Shown one piece after another: positions 1 through 7,091 of a stretch of DNA of 23,151 bases (the stretch's first letter is position 1; each line of letters opens with the position of its first letter). The translations under genes were made by a program, and so were the position numbers. Origin of the DNA: Pseudomonadota bacterium (lineage in GTDB: Bacteria > Pseudomonadota > Gammaproteobacteria > Burkholderiales > Burkholderiaceae_E); NCBI GenBank assembly GCA_023389175.1, contig JAEWEW010000383.1:1-23151 (forward strand), written 5' to 3'. The notes under the pieces were generated by a model. It worked only from the letters and a program-made list of their open reading frames with translations. It made no database searches and had not been told where the DNA came from.

Positions 1-546
1 GACGATGTGGACCGACACCGTGCCGGCGCCCAGATACTCTGCGATCACGTTCTCGCGGCCGATCAGGAGCGCGGCGGCGGCGTCCCCGAAGTCGAGCTCC
101 TGCGCGCTGCCGGCGCGGGCGCGGCGATTGTCGGCGGCGAGCACCAGTGCCTCGCCCCTCTCACCACCATCGCCACGGGCGCGGGCAACCGCCTGCGTCA
201 CCGCGGACAGCGCCGCACGCGGCGTACCGCCGAGGTCCACCGCCTCGATCTCCTCGGCCAGGGTCAGCGCGCCCGCGACCACGCCCGCGTTCAGCCGCTC
301 GGCGAACGGCAGCGTGTCCGAGGCGAGCAGCACGCTGCGGACGCGGCTGCGATCCTCGGCCGGCCCGAGGCAGTCGCGGGCGGCGGCGACCGCCATGGTG
401 ATGCTGTCCTCGTCCCAGTTGGCCATGGCCCGGGTGCCCTTGCGGCCCGCGAACTGCGGCGCGTACCAGGCGTTGGCCTGGACGACCGCCTGGCGCGAGA
501 GGCGAAGCCGCGGCACGTAGCCGCCGTATCCGGTGATTCCGATCAT
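1..546 (-). CDS. HMG-CoA synthase/thiolase-superfamily protein, partial (C-terminus beyond the window)
   Basis: The first 182 residues of a leftward gene are present; the rest lies beyond base 1. The start ATG (544-546) overlaps the stop of the upstream hydrolase as ATGA, so translation is probably coupled. The N-terminus (MIGITGYGGYVPRLRL) and the later LDFGDAAAALLIG stretch (about 151-163) match the HMG-CoA synthase/KAS III branch of the thiolase superfamily (PksG-like), often followed by an OB-fold/DUF35 region or partner. At the place where HMG-CoA synthases carry the nucleophilic Cys, this protein reads VDLGGTPRAALSA (about 103-115), with no Cys; the only Cys seen is near residue 59. By context it could handle a beta-keto or hydroxy acyl-CoA at the end of the oxygenase operon pathway. 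The family is fairly certain, the reaction is not. The missing C-terminus would show the His/Asn catalytic residues. Confidence 0.72.
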   Translation of the reverse strand, partial: MIGITGYGGYVPRLRLSRQAVVQANAWYAPQFAGRKGTRAMANWDEDSITMAVAAARDCLGPAEDRSRVRSVLLASDTLPFAERLNAGVVAGALTLAEEIEAVDLGGTPRAALSAVTQAVARARGDGGERGEALVLAADNRRARAGSAQELDFGDAAAALLIGRENVIAEYLGAGTVSVHIV

Positions 547-1496
547 GTCGCGGATGTTCGAGTTGGATTGCAGCCCAGCCGGGCCGCCAGGAACCGGCCG
601 CCGGCGGCGACCGCTGTGTCGGCCTCGGCCAGGGCGTCGGGAAACTGCTGAAAGACGTGGATCATGCCAGGCCATACCTGGCACTGCACCTGCGCCCCGG
701 CCGCCTGCGCGCGCGCGGCGAAGTCGGTCGTGTCGCTCAGCACCGTCTCCCGGTCCCCGACCTGCAGCAGCAGGGGCGGCAGCGCTGCGAGCTGCGTGTC
801 CGTCGCGAAGAGCGGCGAGACGAGCGGGTCGCGCGGGTCCGCCCCGGCCGGCAGGTAGCCCTGCGCCATCGCGAGGATCATGCGTCGATCGTGGATCGGA
901 TCGCTCGCCGCTCGCGTCTCGTAGCTGCTGCCCGCGGCGGTGAGATCCGTCCAGGCGGACATCAGGTAGGCCGCGGCAGGCGGCGGGAGTCCCTCGGCCT
1001 GCAATGACAGCATGGCCGCGAGCGCGAGTCCGGCGCCTGCCGAGTCCCCGGCGAGCGCCACCTGGTCGGCGGCGTGGCCGATGCCCGGCAGCCAGCGCAG
1101 GACCGCGATCGCGTCCTGCAGGGCGGACGGGTACCGGTGCTCCGGGGCGAGCCGATAGCCGACGCCCAGGACGCGTGCGCCGCACGCGGCGGAGAGCCGG
1201 GCCATGAGCGCGCGATGTGACGCGGGCGAGCCGACCCGGAAGCCGCCGCCGTGGAAGTACACCACCGCGCGATCGCTGCGAGCGCCGGCTGCGGCGACCC
1301 ATTCGCAAGGCACGCCCGGGGATTCGCCTGCGACCACCGGCTCGACCGAGGCATCGACCGGCCCGGCGAACAGGGCATCCCAGTCCGCGCGCATCTGCGC
1401 GGCAGGCGTGTCACGCCGCCAGCGGCCGTAGACGGCGCGAATGCGCGCGACGACCGCATTCACCGGATCGCTCGCCGGTCTCGCACCGGCGGTCAT
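543..1496 (-). CDS. Alpha/beta hydrolase, hormone-sensitive-lipase (HSL) family
   Basis: A 317-residue hydrolase of normal length for the bacterial HSL/family IV esterases. It has the oxyanion motif HGGGF (82-86), the nucleophile elbow GDSAG (150-154, Ser152), an acidic residue region GDRETVLSD (247-255) and the His of GMIHVF (His280). No signal peptide is visible, so it should be cytoplasmic. The start ATG overlaps the SDR stop by 4 bases (ATGA) and its own stop overlaps the next start in the same way, placing it firmly in the oxygenase operon. Such enzymes hydrolyse short acyl esters, lactones or amides. In this pathway it might open a lactone or release an acyl group from an intermediate, which is inference. 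The catalytic Asp is either Asp248 or Asp255; I cannot decide from sequence alone. Confidence 0.88.
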   Translation of the reverse strand: MTAGARPASDPVNAVVARIRAVYGRWRRDTPAAQMRADWDALFAGPVDASVEPVVAGESPGVPCEWVAAAGARSDRAVVYFHGGGFRVGSPASHRALMARLSAACGARVLGVGYRLAPEHRYPSALQDAIAVLRWLPGIGHAADQVALAGDSAGAGLALAAMLSLQAEGLPPPAAAYLMSAWTDLTAAGSSYETRAASDPIHDRRMILAMAQGYLPAGADPRDPLVSPLFATDTQLAALPPLLLQVGDRETVLSDTTDFAARAQAAGAQVQCQVWPGMIHVFQQFPDALAEADTAVAAGGRFLAARLGCNPTRTSAT

Positions 1497-2245
1497 GCCC
1501 CGCATCCCATGCCGCCCGAGACACCCAGCACCTCGCCGGTGATGAAGCCGGCGTCCGGCGACGCGAGGAAGGCCACCGCCGCGGCGACTTCGTCCGGCGT
1601 GCCCAGCCGTCCCGTGAGCGTCGCCGCGGTCATCGCGTCGAGCAGCCCGGGGCCGGCCTGCTCCACGGCGCGCCGCAGGAGCGGCGTGTCCACCGGGCCG
1701 GGCGCGATCACGTTGGCGGTGATCCCCTTGCGGGCGTTCTCGCGGGCGATCGAGCGGGTGAAGGCGATCACGCCGCCCTTGGCGGCGGCGTACACCGAGC
1801 CGCCGCGAGAGCCGAGCCGCCCGGCTTCCGAGGCCACGTTGACGATGCGCCCGTAGCCGGCCGCCTGCATCGCCGGCAGGGCCGCATGGGTCGTGTTCAG
1901 CACCGCCTCCAGGTTGACCGCGAGCAGGCGGCGCCATTGGCCGGGATCGGTGCGCGTGAAGTAGGCATGCTGGTCGACGCCGGCGCAGTTCACCAGGATG
2001 TCGAACGGGCCGTGTCCGGCCACCGCGGCATGCACGCGCTCGAAGTCGGTCACGTCCAGCAGCAGCGCGACCGCACCCTCGCCAGGCTGCGCCGGCGCGA
2101 TATCGGCGCACACCACCGCGGCGCCGTGGGCAAGCAGGCGGCCGACGATCGCGGCACCGATGCCGCTCGCCCCGCCGGTGACCAGTGCGCGGCGGCCGGC
2201 GAGAACGCCGGCGCCATCGGGGGCAGAGGCGGCCGCCTGCGCCAT
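1493..2245 (-). CDS. Short-chain dehydrogenase/reductase (SDR)
   Basis: A classical SDR of 250 residues. The NAD(P)-binding motif is TGGASGIG (23-30), with Asp49 at the end of beta-2 favouring NAD. NCAG is at 86-89, the catalytic Ser at about 139, and YxxxK at Tyr152/Lys156. The C-terminal GGMG is also typical of the family. The gene overlaps the upstream enoyl-CoA hydratase stop by one base (TGATG) and the downstream hydrolase start by four. In an operon with a ring-hydroxylating oxygenase it could oxidise a cis-dihydrodiol, as BenD does. Beside an enoyl-CoA hydratase-family protein it could instead oxidise a hydroxyacyl-CoA, as BadH does. The sequence does not settle which. Confidence 0.92.
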   Translation of the reverse strand: MAQAAASAPDGAGVLAGRRALVTGGASGIGAAIVGRLLAHGAAVVCADIAPAQPGEGAVALLLDVTDFERVHAAVAGHGPFDILVNCAGVDQHAYFTRTDPGQWRRLLAVNLEAVLNTTHAALPAMQAAGYGRIVNVASEAGRLGSRGGSVYAAAKGGVIAFTRSIARENARKGITANVIAPGPVDTPLLRRAVEQAGPGLLDAMTAATLTGRLGTPDEVAAAVAFLASPDAGFITGEVLGVSGGMGCGA

Positions 2246-3075
2246 CAGCGCCCGCTGAAGCGCGGCGCGCGCTTCTCGATGACCGCGGCCAGTCCCTCGC
2301 GGGCGTCGGCCGTCCCGGAAAGCAGCGCCTGGGCGTGGTTCTCCTCCGGCATGGCGGCCTCGACGCCCTGGCCGATGCCGTTCCAGAGCAGCCGCTTGGT
2401 GTTCGCGAGCGCCGCCGGCGCGCCGGCGGCCAGCTGCCGCGCGAGCGACCAGGCCTCCTCCATCAGCCGCTCCTGCGCGACCACCCGGGTGACGAGGCCC
2501 ATGTCCTTCGCCTCTGCCGCGGTGATCTCCGGATTGAGCATCAGGATCTCCATGGCCCGGCGCAGTCCGACGAGCTGCGTGAGCGTCACCGAAACGCCCG
2601 CGTCCGGCACCATCGCGACGCGGGTAGCGCCGGCAAGGAAGCGGGCAGTATCCGCTGCGACCACGAAGTCGGACGCGCAGACCAGGCCCATGCCGCCGCC
2701 GCCGGCCGCGTATCCGTGCACGGCCGACACCACCGGCGGGTTGAGCCGGATCAGCAGCGCCGCGACCAGCTGCAGGTACGAGGTCGCGACCCGGATGTAG
2801 TCCGGCAGCGCCTCACCTTTCGAGAGGAAGGTGTGGACGTCGCCGCCCGCGCAGAAGTTGCGGCCTTCGCCGGTCAGCAGGACCGCGCGCACCCGGCCGT
2901 CGCCATGCACCCGCATGACCACTTCGTGGAGCGCCTTGAGCAGCGCGATGTCGAGGCCGTTCGCGGCATCCGGGCGGTTGAGGCGGATATGCGCGACGCC
3001 ATCGGGATGCAGCGCGAGCAGCGCGGGCCCGTCGCCGACCAGCACTTCCGGCGACGGTGATGCGGGGATGGTCAT
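2245..3075 (-). CDS. Enoyl-CoA hydratase/isomerase (crotonase) family protein, isomerase-type active site
   Basis: A 276-residue crotonase-fold protein. The oxyanion-hole segments are FCAGGD (74-79) and the GYAAGGGGMG stretch (121-130). Aligned by eye to rat crotonase, the two hydratase glutamates are absent: the first falls at Gly130 in GGGGMG, the second at about Ala150. An Asp is present in VPDAG (Asp158), as in PaaG-type isomerases. This favours an enoyl-CoA isomerase or related reaction over simple hydration. A strong Shine-Dalgarno AAGGAG (3081-3086) lies 5 bases before the ATG, so initiation is independent of the oxygenase beta gene 32 bases upstream. The stop overlaps the SDR start as TGATG. 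A CoA-thioester enzyme directly behind Rieske genes suggests that the oxygenase product is, or becomes, an acyl-CoA. Confidence 0.88.
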   Translation of the reverse strand: MTIPASPSPEVLVGDGPALLALHPDGVAHIRLNRPDAANGLDIALLKALHEVVMRVHGDGRVRAVLLTGEGRNFCAGGDVHTFLSKGEALPDYIRVATSYLQLVAALLIRLNPPVVSAVHGYAAGGGGMGLVCASDFVVAADTARFLAGATRVAMVPDAGVSVTLTQLVGLRRAMEILMLNPEITAAEAKDMGLVTRVVAQERLMEEAWSLARQLAAGAPAALANTKRLLWNGIGQGVEAAMPEENHAQALLSGTADAREGLAAVIEKRAPRFSGR

Positions 3076-3107
3076 CGGCTCTCCTTGCCGCGCAAACGAG
3101 TACCGGT

Positions 3108-3602
3108 TCAGACGAGAAAGGCCATCGAAGGCAGCGCGGTGTGGTTGTTCACCAGGATCACCTTCTTCAGCACCATGCGCAAGTCGCCTCGTTCACGCCG
3201 CAACCGGTACTGGTTGCGGGACGCCCAGATCGTGTCGCCGCGCGGCGAGGATTCGAAGACCAGCGCATTGCAGGCGGCGAGCAACTCGCGACCGTCGTCC
3301 TCGAGCACCTCGACGTTGGCGACGACGCGCCGCAGCCGTGACTGCGGCGTCTGGCTGTAGCGCTTGCCCGTGTGGAACTGGCGGATCCGCAGGCCGATCC
3401 GCGAGCGGTTGTCGTAGATGATCGACATCTCCTGCTCCGGGTCGCCGCCCTCCCCGTTGGCCGGCACCCAGTAGACGCCGTCGTCGGCCCAGAGCGCTTC
3501 CCACCCGTCGTAGTCATGCTCGTCCTGCAGGCGGGCCTCGCGATAGATGAACTGCGTCACGTCCTGCAGCGTCTCGCGCTGCGCGGGTGTCATCGCCGTC
3601 AT
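3108..3602 (-). CDS. Aromatic-ring-hydroxylating dioxygenase, beta (small) subunit
   Basis: A 164-residue protein of the BenB/NdoC type with an NTF2-like fold. The family hallmarks are an N-terminal helix with QFIYREARLQDEHDYDGW (about 17-34), the following YWVP, a central RIGLRIRQFHTGKRYSQTPQSR-type segment, and the C-terminal KKVILVNNHTALPSMAFLV ending. The ATG overlaps the alpha-subunit stop as ATGA, the usual coupling for 1:1 expression; a second Met four codons in is an alternative start. Beta subunits are structural partners in an alpha3beta3 hexamer and carry no metal. Its presence separates this oxygenase from the alpha-only phthalate-type enzymes. Confidence 0.93.
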   Translation of the reverse strand: MTAMTPAQRETLQDVTQFIYREARLQDEHDYDGWEALWADDGVYWVPANGEGGDPEQEMSIIYDNRSRIGLRIRQFHTGKRYSQTPQSRLRRVVANVEVLEDDGRELLAACNALVFESSPRGDTIWASRNQYRLRRERGDLRMVLKKVILVNNHTALPSMAFLV

Positions 3603-4882
3603 GCCGCCTCCATCAGCGACCGATAGTGGCGCCAGATGCCGCGCGACGGCACTTCGTCGGTCGCGTCGCCGATCAGGAAGCCGTCCTCGTCCCGCCGCTC
3701 CCGATGCCTGCCGCGGCCGAGGTAGAGCCACTCCGGATCGCGCATGTTCACGCCCATCTGCGTGCGCTCGTACATTGCGGCGTCATCGGCCAGCAGGAAT
3801 CCCGCCGGACCGACCGAGCCCATGGTCTGCTGGCGCATCCGGCGGTTGAGGTCCGGCGCGCCCTTGAACTGCAGCGCGGTCACATGCTGGACCGTCCGGT
3901 CCACCGCCAGTGGCTGGATCACGAAGATCTGGATCTCGGCGATGAACAGGTTGGGGAAAATCATGATGTGCGGCGTGCCGTCGATCATGATGCGGCGCGC
4001 CTCGTCCTCGCCGTAGGCGGCGTTCATGCGGGCGGCGTACTCCGGCAGCTTGTCCACGGTGGTGCCGAACCAGCCGAGGGGCACGCCGCGCCGGCGGAAC
4101 TCCGGCCGCAGGTCGTTCTCCGTGTGACCGTTGCCGAAGTCCCGGGACACCGCGAGCGAGTCATTGCTGTAGAGCGAGCCGATTCCGCTCTGCGCCACCT
4201 CGAAGATGGACGCATGCACGAAGGACGGGTGGTAGCCGTCCGTCTCGTTCTCCACCAGGAACTTCCAGTTGGCATTGACCTTGTGCTGCAGGAATCCCGC
4301 CGTGATCTGCACCTCGCCCTCGGGCGAGTTCCGGCAGAGGGAGTCGATCGCCTGCCTTGCCGGCCCGAGGTGCTCCTCGAGGCTGGGGCCTTCCGCCGCC
4401 ATCGAACCGAAGACGAAGCCGCGATAGCTGGCGACGCGGGCCACCCTGCCGAGCCCGAGCGTGCTGCGGTCCACGCCCTGGTAGCCCGACGGAAGTGCGA
4501 GGCCGCGCAGCGTCCCGTCGTTCGCGAAGGTCCAGCCGTGATAAGGGCAGGTGAAGGTCCCGGCCTTGCCCTTGGCCGTCATGCAGACGCGGTTGCCCCG
4601 GTGCGGGCAGCGGTTGTGCAGCAGGTGGATCGTGCCGTGGCGATCCCGGGTCATGATGATCGGCTCGGGGCCGATCGACTTCATGACATAGGTGTTCGGC
4701 TCAGGCAGCTCGCTCTCGTGGCCGACGTACACCCAGGTGCGGAACCAGATCCGCTCGAGCTCGGCCTGGAAGACGTCCGGATCCCGGTAGAGCGACCCGT
4801 GGACATGGTCGGCGCGGATCAGATGCGCCCAGTCCGGGCCCGCGCCTGCGGCAGCCGGGGATGCGGGCGGTGGATTGTCCAA
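3599..4882 (-). CDS. Aromatic-ring-hydroxylating dioxygenase, alpha (large, Rieske) subunit
   Basis: A 427-residue catalytic subunit resembling BenA. The Rieske [2Fe-2S] ligands are CPH (Cys92, His94) and CPYH (Cys112, His115). The mononuclear iron site is NETDGYHPSFVH (His218, His223, with bridging Asp215), and a third-ligand Asp lies at 366/367 (LLADDAAMYE). All expected metal ligands are intact. The start is inferred to be TTG at 4882: no ATG lies between there and the Rieske domain, GGAG (4889-4892) sits 6 bases upstream, and the predicted promoter at 4921-4950 gives a leader of about 30 bases. The annotated upstream in-frame ATG (5041) lies upstream of the promoter. The substrate is unknown; the BenA-like layout suggests an aromatic or cyclic carboxylic acid. 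No ferredoxin or reductase gene is in the window, so electron donors must come from elsewhere. Confidence 0.93.
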   Translation of the reverse strand: MDNPPPASPAAAGAGPDWAHLIRADHVHGSLYRDPDVFQAELERIWFRTWVYVGHESELPEPNTYVMKSIGPEPIIMTRDRHGTIHLLHNRCPHRGNRVCMTAKGKAGTFTCPYHGWTFANDGTLRGLALPSGYQGVDRSTLGLGRVARVASYRGFVFGSMAAEGPSLEEHLGPARQAIDSLCRNSPEGEVQITAGFLQHKVNANWKFLVENETDGYHPSFVHASIFEVAQSGIGSLYSNDSLAVSRDFGNGHTENDLRPEFRRRGVPLGWFGTTVDKLPEYAARMNAAYGEDEARRIMIDGTPHIMIFPNLFIAEIQIFVIQPLAVDRTVQHVTALQFKGAPDLNRRMRQQTMGSVGPAGFLLADDAAMYERTQMGVNMRDPEWLYLGRGRHRERRDEDGFLIGDATDEVPSRGIWRHYRSLMEAA

Positions 4883-4920
4883 GGCGGTCTCCGTGGCTGA
4901 CGATGCGGGCGCTGGCGGCA

Positions 4921-4950
4921 ATAATAGTCCGACTAGACGGACTATGCCAA
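4921..4950 (-). promoter_or_regulatory. Sigma-70-type promoter of the oxygenase operon
   Basis: On the minus strand TTGGCA (4945-4950, 5/6 to the -35 consensus) is followed after 18 bases by TATTAT (4921-4926, 5/6 to the -10 consensus). Transcription would begin near 4914, about 30 bases before the TTG start and its GGAG ribosome site. It is the best consensus promoter I found in this GC-rich window. Confidence 0.7.
4924..4945. promoter_or_regulatory. Operator candidate: perfect 8-6-8 inverted repeat
   Basis: ATAGTCCG (4924-4931) and CGGACTAT (4938-4945) are exact inverse complements around the six-base centre ACTAGA. The repeat fills the spacer between the -35 and -10 boxes of the oxygenase promoter and touches both, which is where a repressor blocks RNA polymerase. 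Size and symmetry fit a dimeric TetR, GntR or MarR-type repressor; the regulator is not in the window. It may also control the divergent metallo-beta-lactamase gene. Confidence 0.65.
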
Positions 4951-5039
4951 CGACCGGCGCATCGGTCAACCAGGCGCCGGGTCGGGCCGCCGGGCATTCG
5001 GCCCACACGGCACCCGCGTCTTCTCCTAACCTCCTGCCC

Positions 5040-6053
5040 ATGCACCAGCTTTTCGAGCCCGGCCTGGTCCACGACCCCTGCGGGGATCCCGGCCTCTACA
5101 TCGACTTCCCCGACGAGCGCCGGGCGCTCCTCTTCGACCTGGGCGACATCGCGGTGCTGCCGCCGCGCAAGCTGATGCGGCTCTCCCACGTGTTCGTCAC
5201 CCACACGCACATGGACCACTTCGCCGGCTTCGACCAGTTGCTGCGCGTGGTGCTCGGACGCAAGGAGCGGATCGGGCTGCTCGGCGGCCCGGGATTCGTC
5301 GACCAGGTGGAGCACAAGCTGCGCGCCTACACCTGGAACGTGGTCCACCGGTATGCCGTGCCGCTGGTTCTCGACGTGCGCGAGGTCCATCCGGCCGGAC
5401 GCGGCCTGCGCGCCTGCTTCTGCAGCCGAACCGGCTTCGCTCGCGAGCCGGGCGCGCCCTTCGGATGGGACGGCGACGTTCTGCACGACGAGCCGCTCAT
5501 TCGGGTACGCGGCCGCTTCGTCGACCACGAGATGCCGTGCCTCGCCCTCGCGCTCGAGGAGAAGGCCCGCGTGCGGGTGGCCAGGGACCGGCTGGCCGCG
5601 CTCGGGGTGACGCCGGGCCCGTGGCTGCGCGTCCTGAAGCAGGCGGTATTCTCCGGCGCGCCGGAGGACACGCCGATCCTGCTCAGCTGGCGAGATCGCG
5701 ACGGCGAGCACCAGGTGACGCGTCGCCTCGCCGAGCTGCGCCAGGTGGTGCTCGACATCGAGCCCGGTCGGCGCATCGGCTACGTGACCGACATGCGCTT
5801 CACCGAGGCGAACCTGCAGGCCATCGTGCCGTTGCTCGCGGGCGTCGACGAGCTCTACATCGAGAGCGTCTTCCTGCAGGCCGACCTGTCGCATGCGCGG
5901 CGAAAGAACCACCTCACCGCACGCGACGCCGGGTCCATCGCCCGCGAGGTGGGCGCGAAGGCGGTGGTGCCGTTCCACTTCTCGTCGCGCTACCGGCAGC
6001 GGGCGGAGGAGGTGCACGCCGAGGTGCTCGCGGCGTGGGCGGGCAGTGGGTGA
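5040..6053 (+). CDS. Metallo-beta-lactamase-fold hydrolase, ribonuclease Z-like
   Basis: A 337-residue MBL-fold protein. The metal motif is THTHMDH (54-60), with later ligands or family residues at His163 (VDHEMPCL), Asp251 (YVTDMRF), His291 (HLTARDAGSIA) and His313 in PFHFSSRY. The HLT...A and HFSxRY motifs are those of tRNase Z/ElaC-type proteins, but the segment after the HxHxDH motif is not the usual HGDH-type RNase Z sequence. The ATG at 5040 is chosen because family-like sequence starts there; no good Shine-Dalgarno precedes it. It is divergent from the oxygenase operon and upstream of an HMG-CoA-lyase-like gene. It could be a true RNA nuclease or, in this setting, a hydrolase of a pathway ester or thioester. 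I cannot tell. Confidence 0.85.
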   Translation: MHQLFEPGLVHDPCGDPGLYIDFPDERRALLFDLGDIAVLPPRKLMRLSHVFVTHTHMDHFAGFDQLLRVVLGRKERIGLLGGPGFVDQVEHKLRAYTWNVVHRYAVPLVLDVREVHPAGRGLRACFCSRTGFAREPGAPFGWDGDVLHDEPLIRVRGRFVDHEMPCLALALEEKARVRVARDRLAALGVTPGPWLRVLKQAVFSGAPEDTPILLSWRDRDGEHQVTRRLAELRQVVLDIEPGRRIGYVTDMRFTEANLQAIVPLLAGVDELYIESVFLQADLSHARRKNHLTARDAGSIAREVGAKAVVPFHFSSRYRQRAEEVHAEVLAAWAGSG

Positions 6054-6074
6054 ATCGTCGGCGAGGGACTTGAC

Positions 6075-6103
6075 TTGCGATCGCTTCGGCATCAGGTTTA
6101 GAT
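6075..6103 (+). promoter_or_regulatory. Weak promoter candidate before the lyase/CoA-transferase pair
   Basis: TTGCGA (6075-6080) and TTAGAT (6098-6103) are separated by 17 bases in the only AT-richer part of the 72-base gap. TTGACT (6070-6075) is a better -35 box but its spacing is poor. The match is modest, and the lyase ATG has no clear ribosome site, so a short-leader transcript is possible. Confidence 0.28.
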
Positions 6104-6125
6104 ACGACCCAACACCGCAACACAT

Positions 6126-7091
6126 ATGAACCACACGCGAGACCCGGCCATCCTCGTAAGCGAGGTCGGCCCGCGCGACGGGCTGCAATCGATCGATCGC
6201 ACCATGCCGACGGCGGACAAGCTGCGCTGGATCACCGCGCTGCACCGCGCCGGCCTGCGCGAGATCGAGGTGGGCTCGTTCGTGCCGCCTGCGCTGCTGC
6301 CGCAGATGGCCGATGCGCGGGACCTGGTCGCCCATGCGCTGACGCTCCCGGGGCTCACGGTGGCCGCGCTCGCGCCGAACCTGCGCGGCGCCCAGGCCGC
6401 CTTCGACGCCGGCGTGCACAAGCTCACCATACCGGTGTCGGCCACCGAGGCGCATTCGCTGGCCAACGTGCGCAAGACGCACGACCAGGTGTTCCAGGAG
6501 CTCGCCGCGATCGTGAGCCTCAGGCAGTCCGCCTATCCCGGCATCGAGATCGAGGCCGGCATCTCGGTAGCCTTCGGCTGCACGCTGCAGGGGCCGGTGA
6601 GCGACGACGAGACCATGCGCATCGCCGAGCGCGCGGCCGAGGCCGGGGTCGACGTGATCGGCCTCTCCGATACCAGCGGCTACGCCGAGCCGCGCCAGGT
6701 CAGGCGGCTCTTCCGCAAGCTGCAGGCGGCCTTCGGCGATCGGGCCGGCGGCGCGCATTTCCACAACACCCGGGGCCAGGGCCTCGCCAACGTGGTCGCG
6801 GCGCTCGACGCAGGCGTCACCACCTTCGACTCCAGCCAGGGCGGCATCGGCGGATGCCCTTATGCGCCCGGCGCGAGCGGCAACATCGTCACCGAGGATC
6901 TGGTCTTCCTGCTCGAATCGATGGGCCTCGCCACCGGCGTCGACATCGAGCGCCTGGTGGAGGCGCGTCGCGTGATCGAGGGGAGCCTTGCCGGCGAGCC
7001 GCTCTACGGGATGGTGGCGGAGGCAGGCCTGCCGAAGGGATTCCGCTACGCCAACGCAGCCGCTTCGCCCCAGGAGGGCGCACGCCAATGA
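6126..7091 (+). CDS. HMG-CoA lyase-family enzyme (DRE-TIM metallolyase)
   Basis: A 321-residue protein with the full HMG-CoA lyase plan: the VGPRDGLQ motif (14-21, Arg17/Asp18), metal His pair in HFHNT (His211, His213), and the signature GGCPYAPGASGN (242-253) with the loop Cys at 244. The usual HxHDTYG reads HFHNTRG here, a variant in many lyase paralogues. Canonical enzymes split 3-hydroxy-3-methylglutaryl-CoA to acetyl-CoA and acetoacetate; paralogues cleave other 3-hydroxy-acyl-CoAs. The stop overlaps the CoA-transferase start (ATGA). This coupling suggests that the transferase makes a CoA ester that the lyase, directly or after another step, cleaves. No Shine-Dalgarno is evident before the ATG. 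Confidence 0.9.
   Translation: MNHTRDPAILVSEVGPRDGLQSIDRTMPTADKLRWITALHRAGLREIEVGSFVPPALLPQMADARDLVAHALTLPGLTVAALAPNLRGAQAAFDAGVHKLTIPVSATEAHSLANVRKTHDQVFQELAAIVSLRQSAYPGIEIEAGISVAFGCTLQGPVSDDETMRIAERAAEAGVDVIGLSDTSGYAEPRQVRRLFRKLQAAFGDRAGGAHFHNTRGQGLANVVAALDAGVTTFDSSQGGIGGCPYAPGASGNIVTEDLVFLLESMGLATGVDIERLVEARRVIEGSLAGEPLYGMVAEAGLPKGFRYANAAASPQEGARQ

Noticed and set aside
1217..2800. Rightward open frame opposite SDR and hydratase genes
   Set aside because: It spans two overlapping minus-strand genes with intact catalytic motifs and lacks any recognisable domain.
4875..5039. Upstream in-frame TTG start for the MBL gene
   Set aside because: It would place the start within the oxygenase reading frame and across its promoter, and the extra 55 residues look non-coding.
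4701..7088. Very long open frame antisense to the MBL and lyase genes
   Set aside because: High GC keeps stops rare in antisense frames. Its sequence is Arg/Ala/Gly-rich without motifs, while the plus-strand genes have full family signatures.
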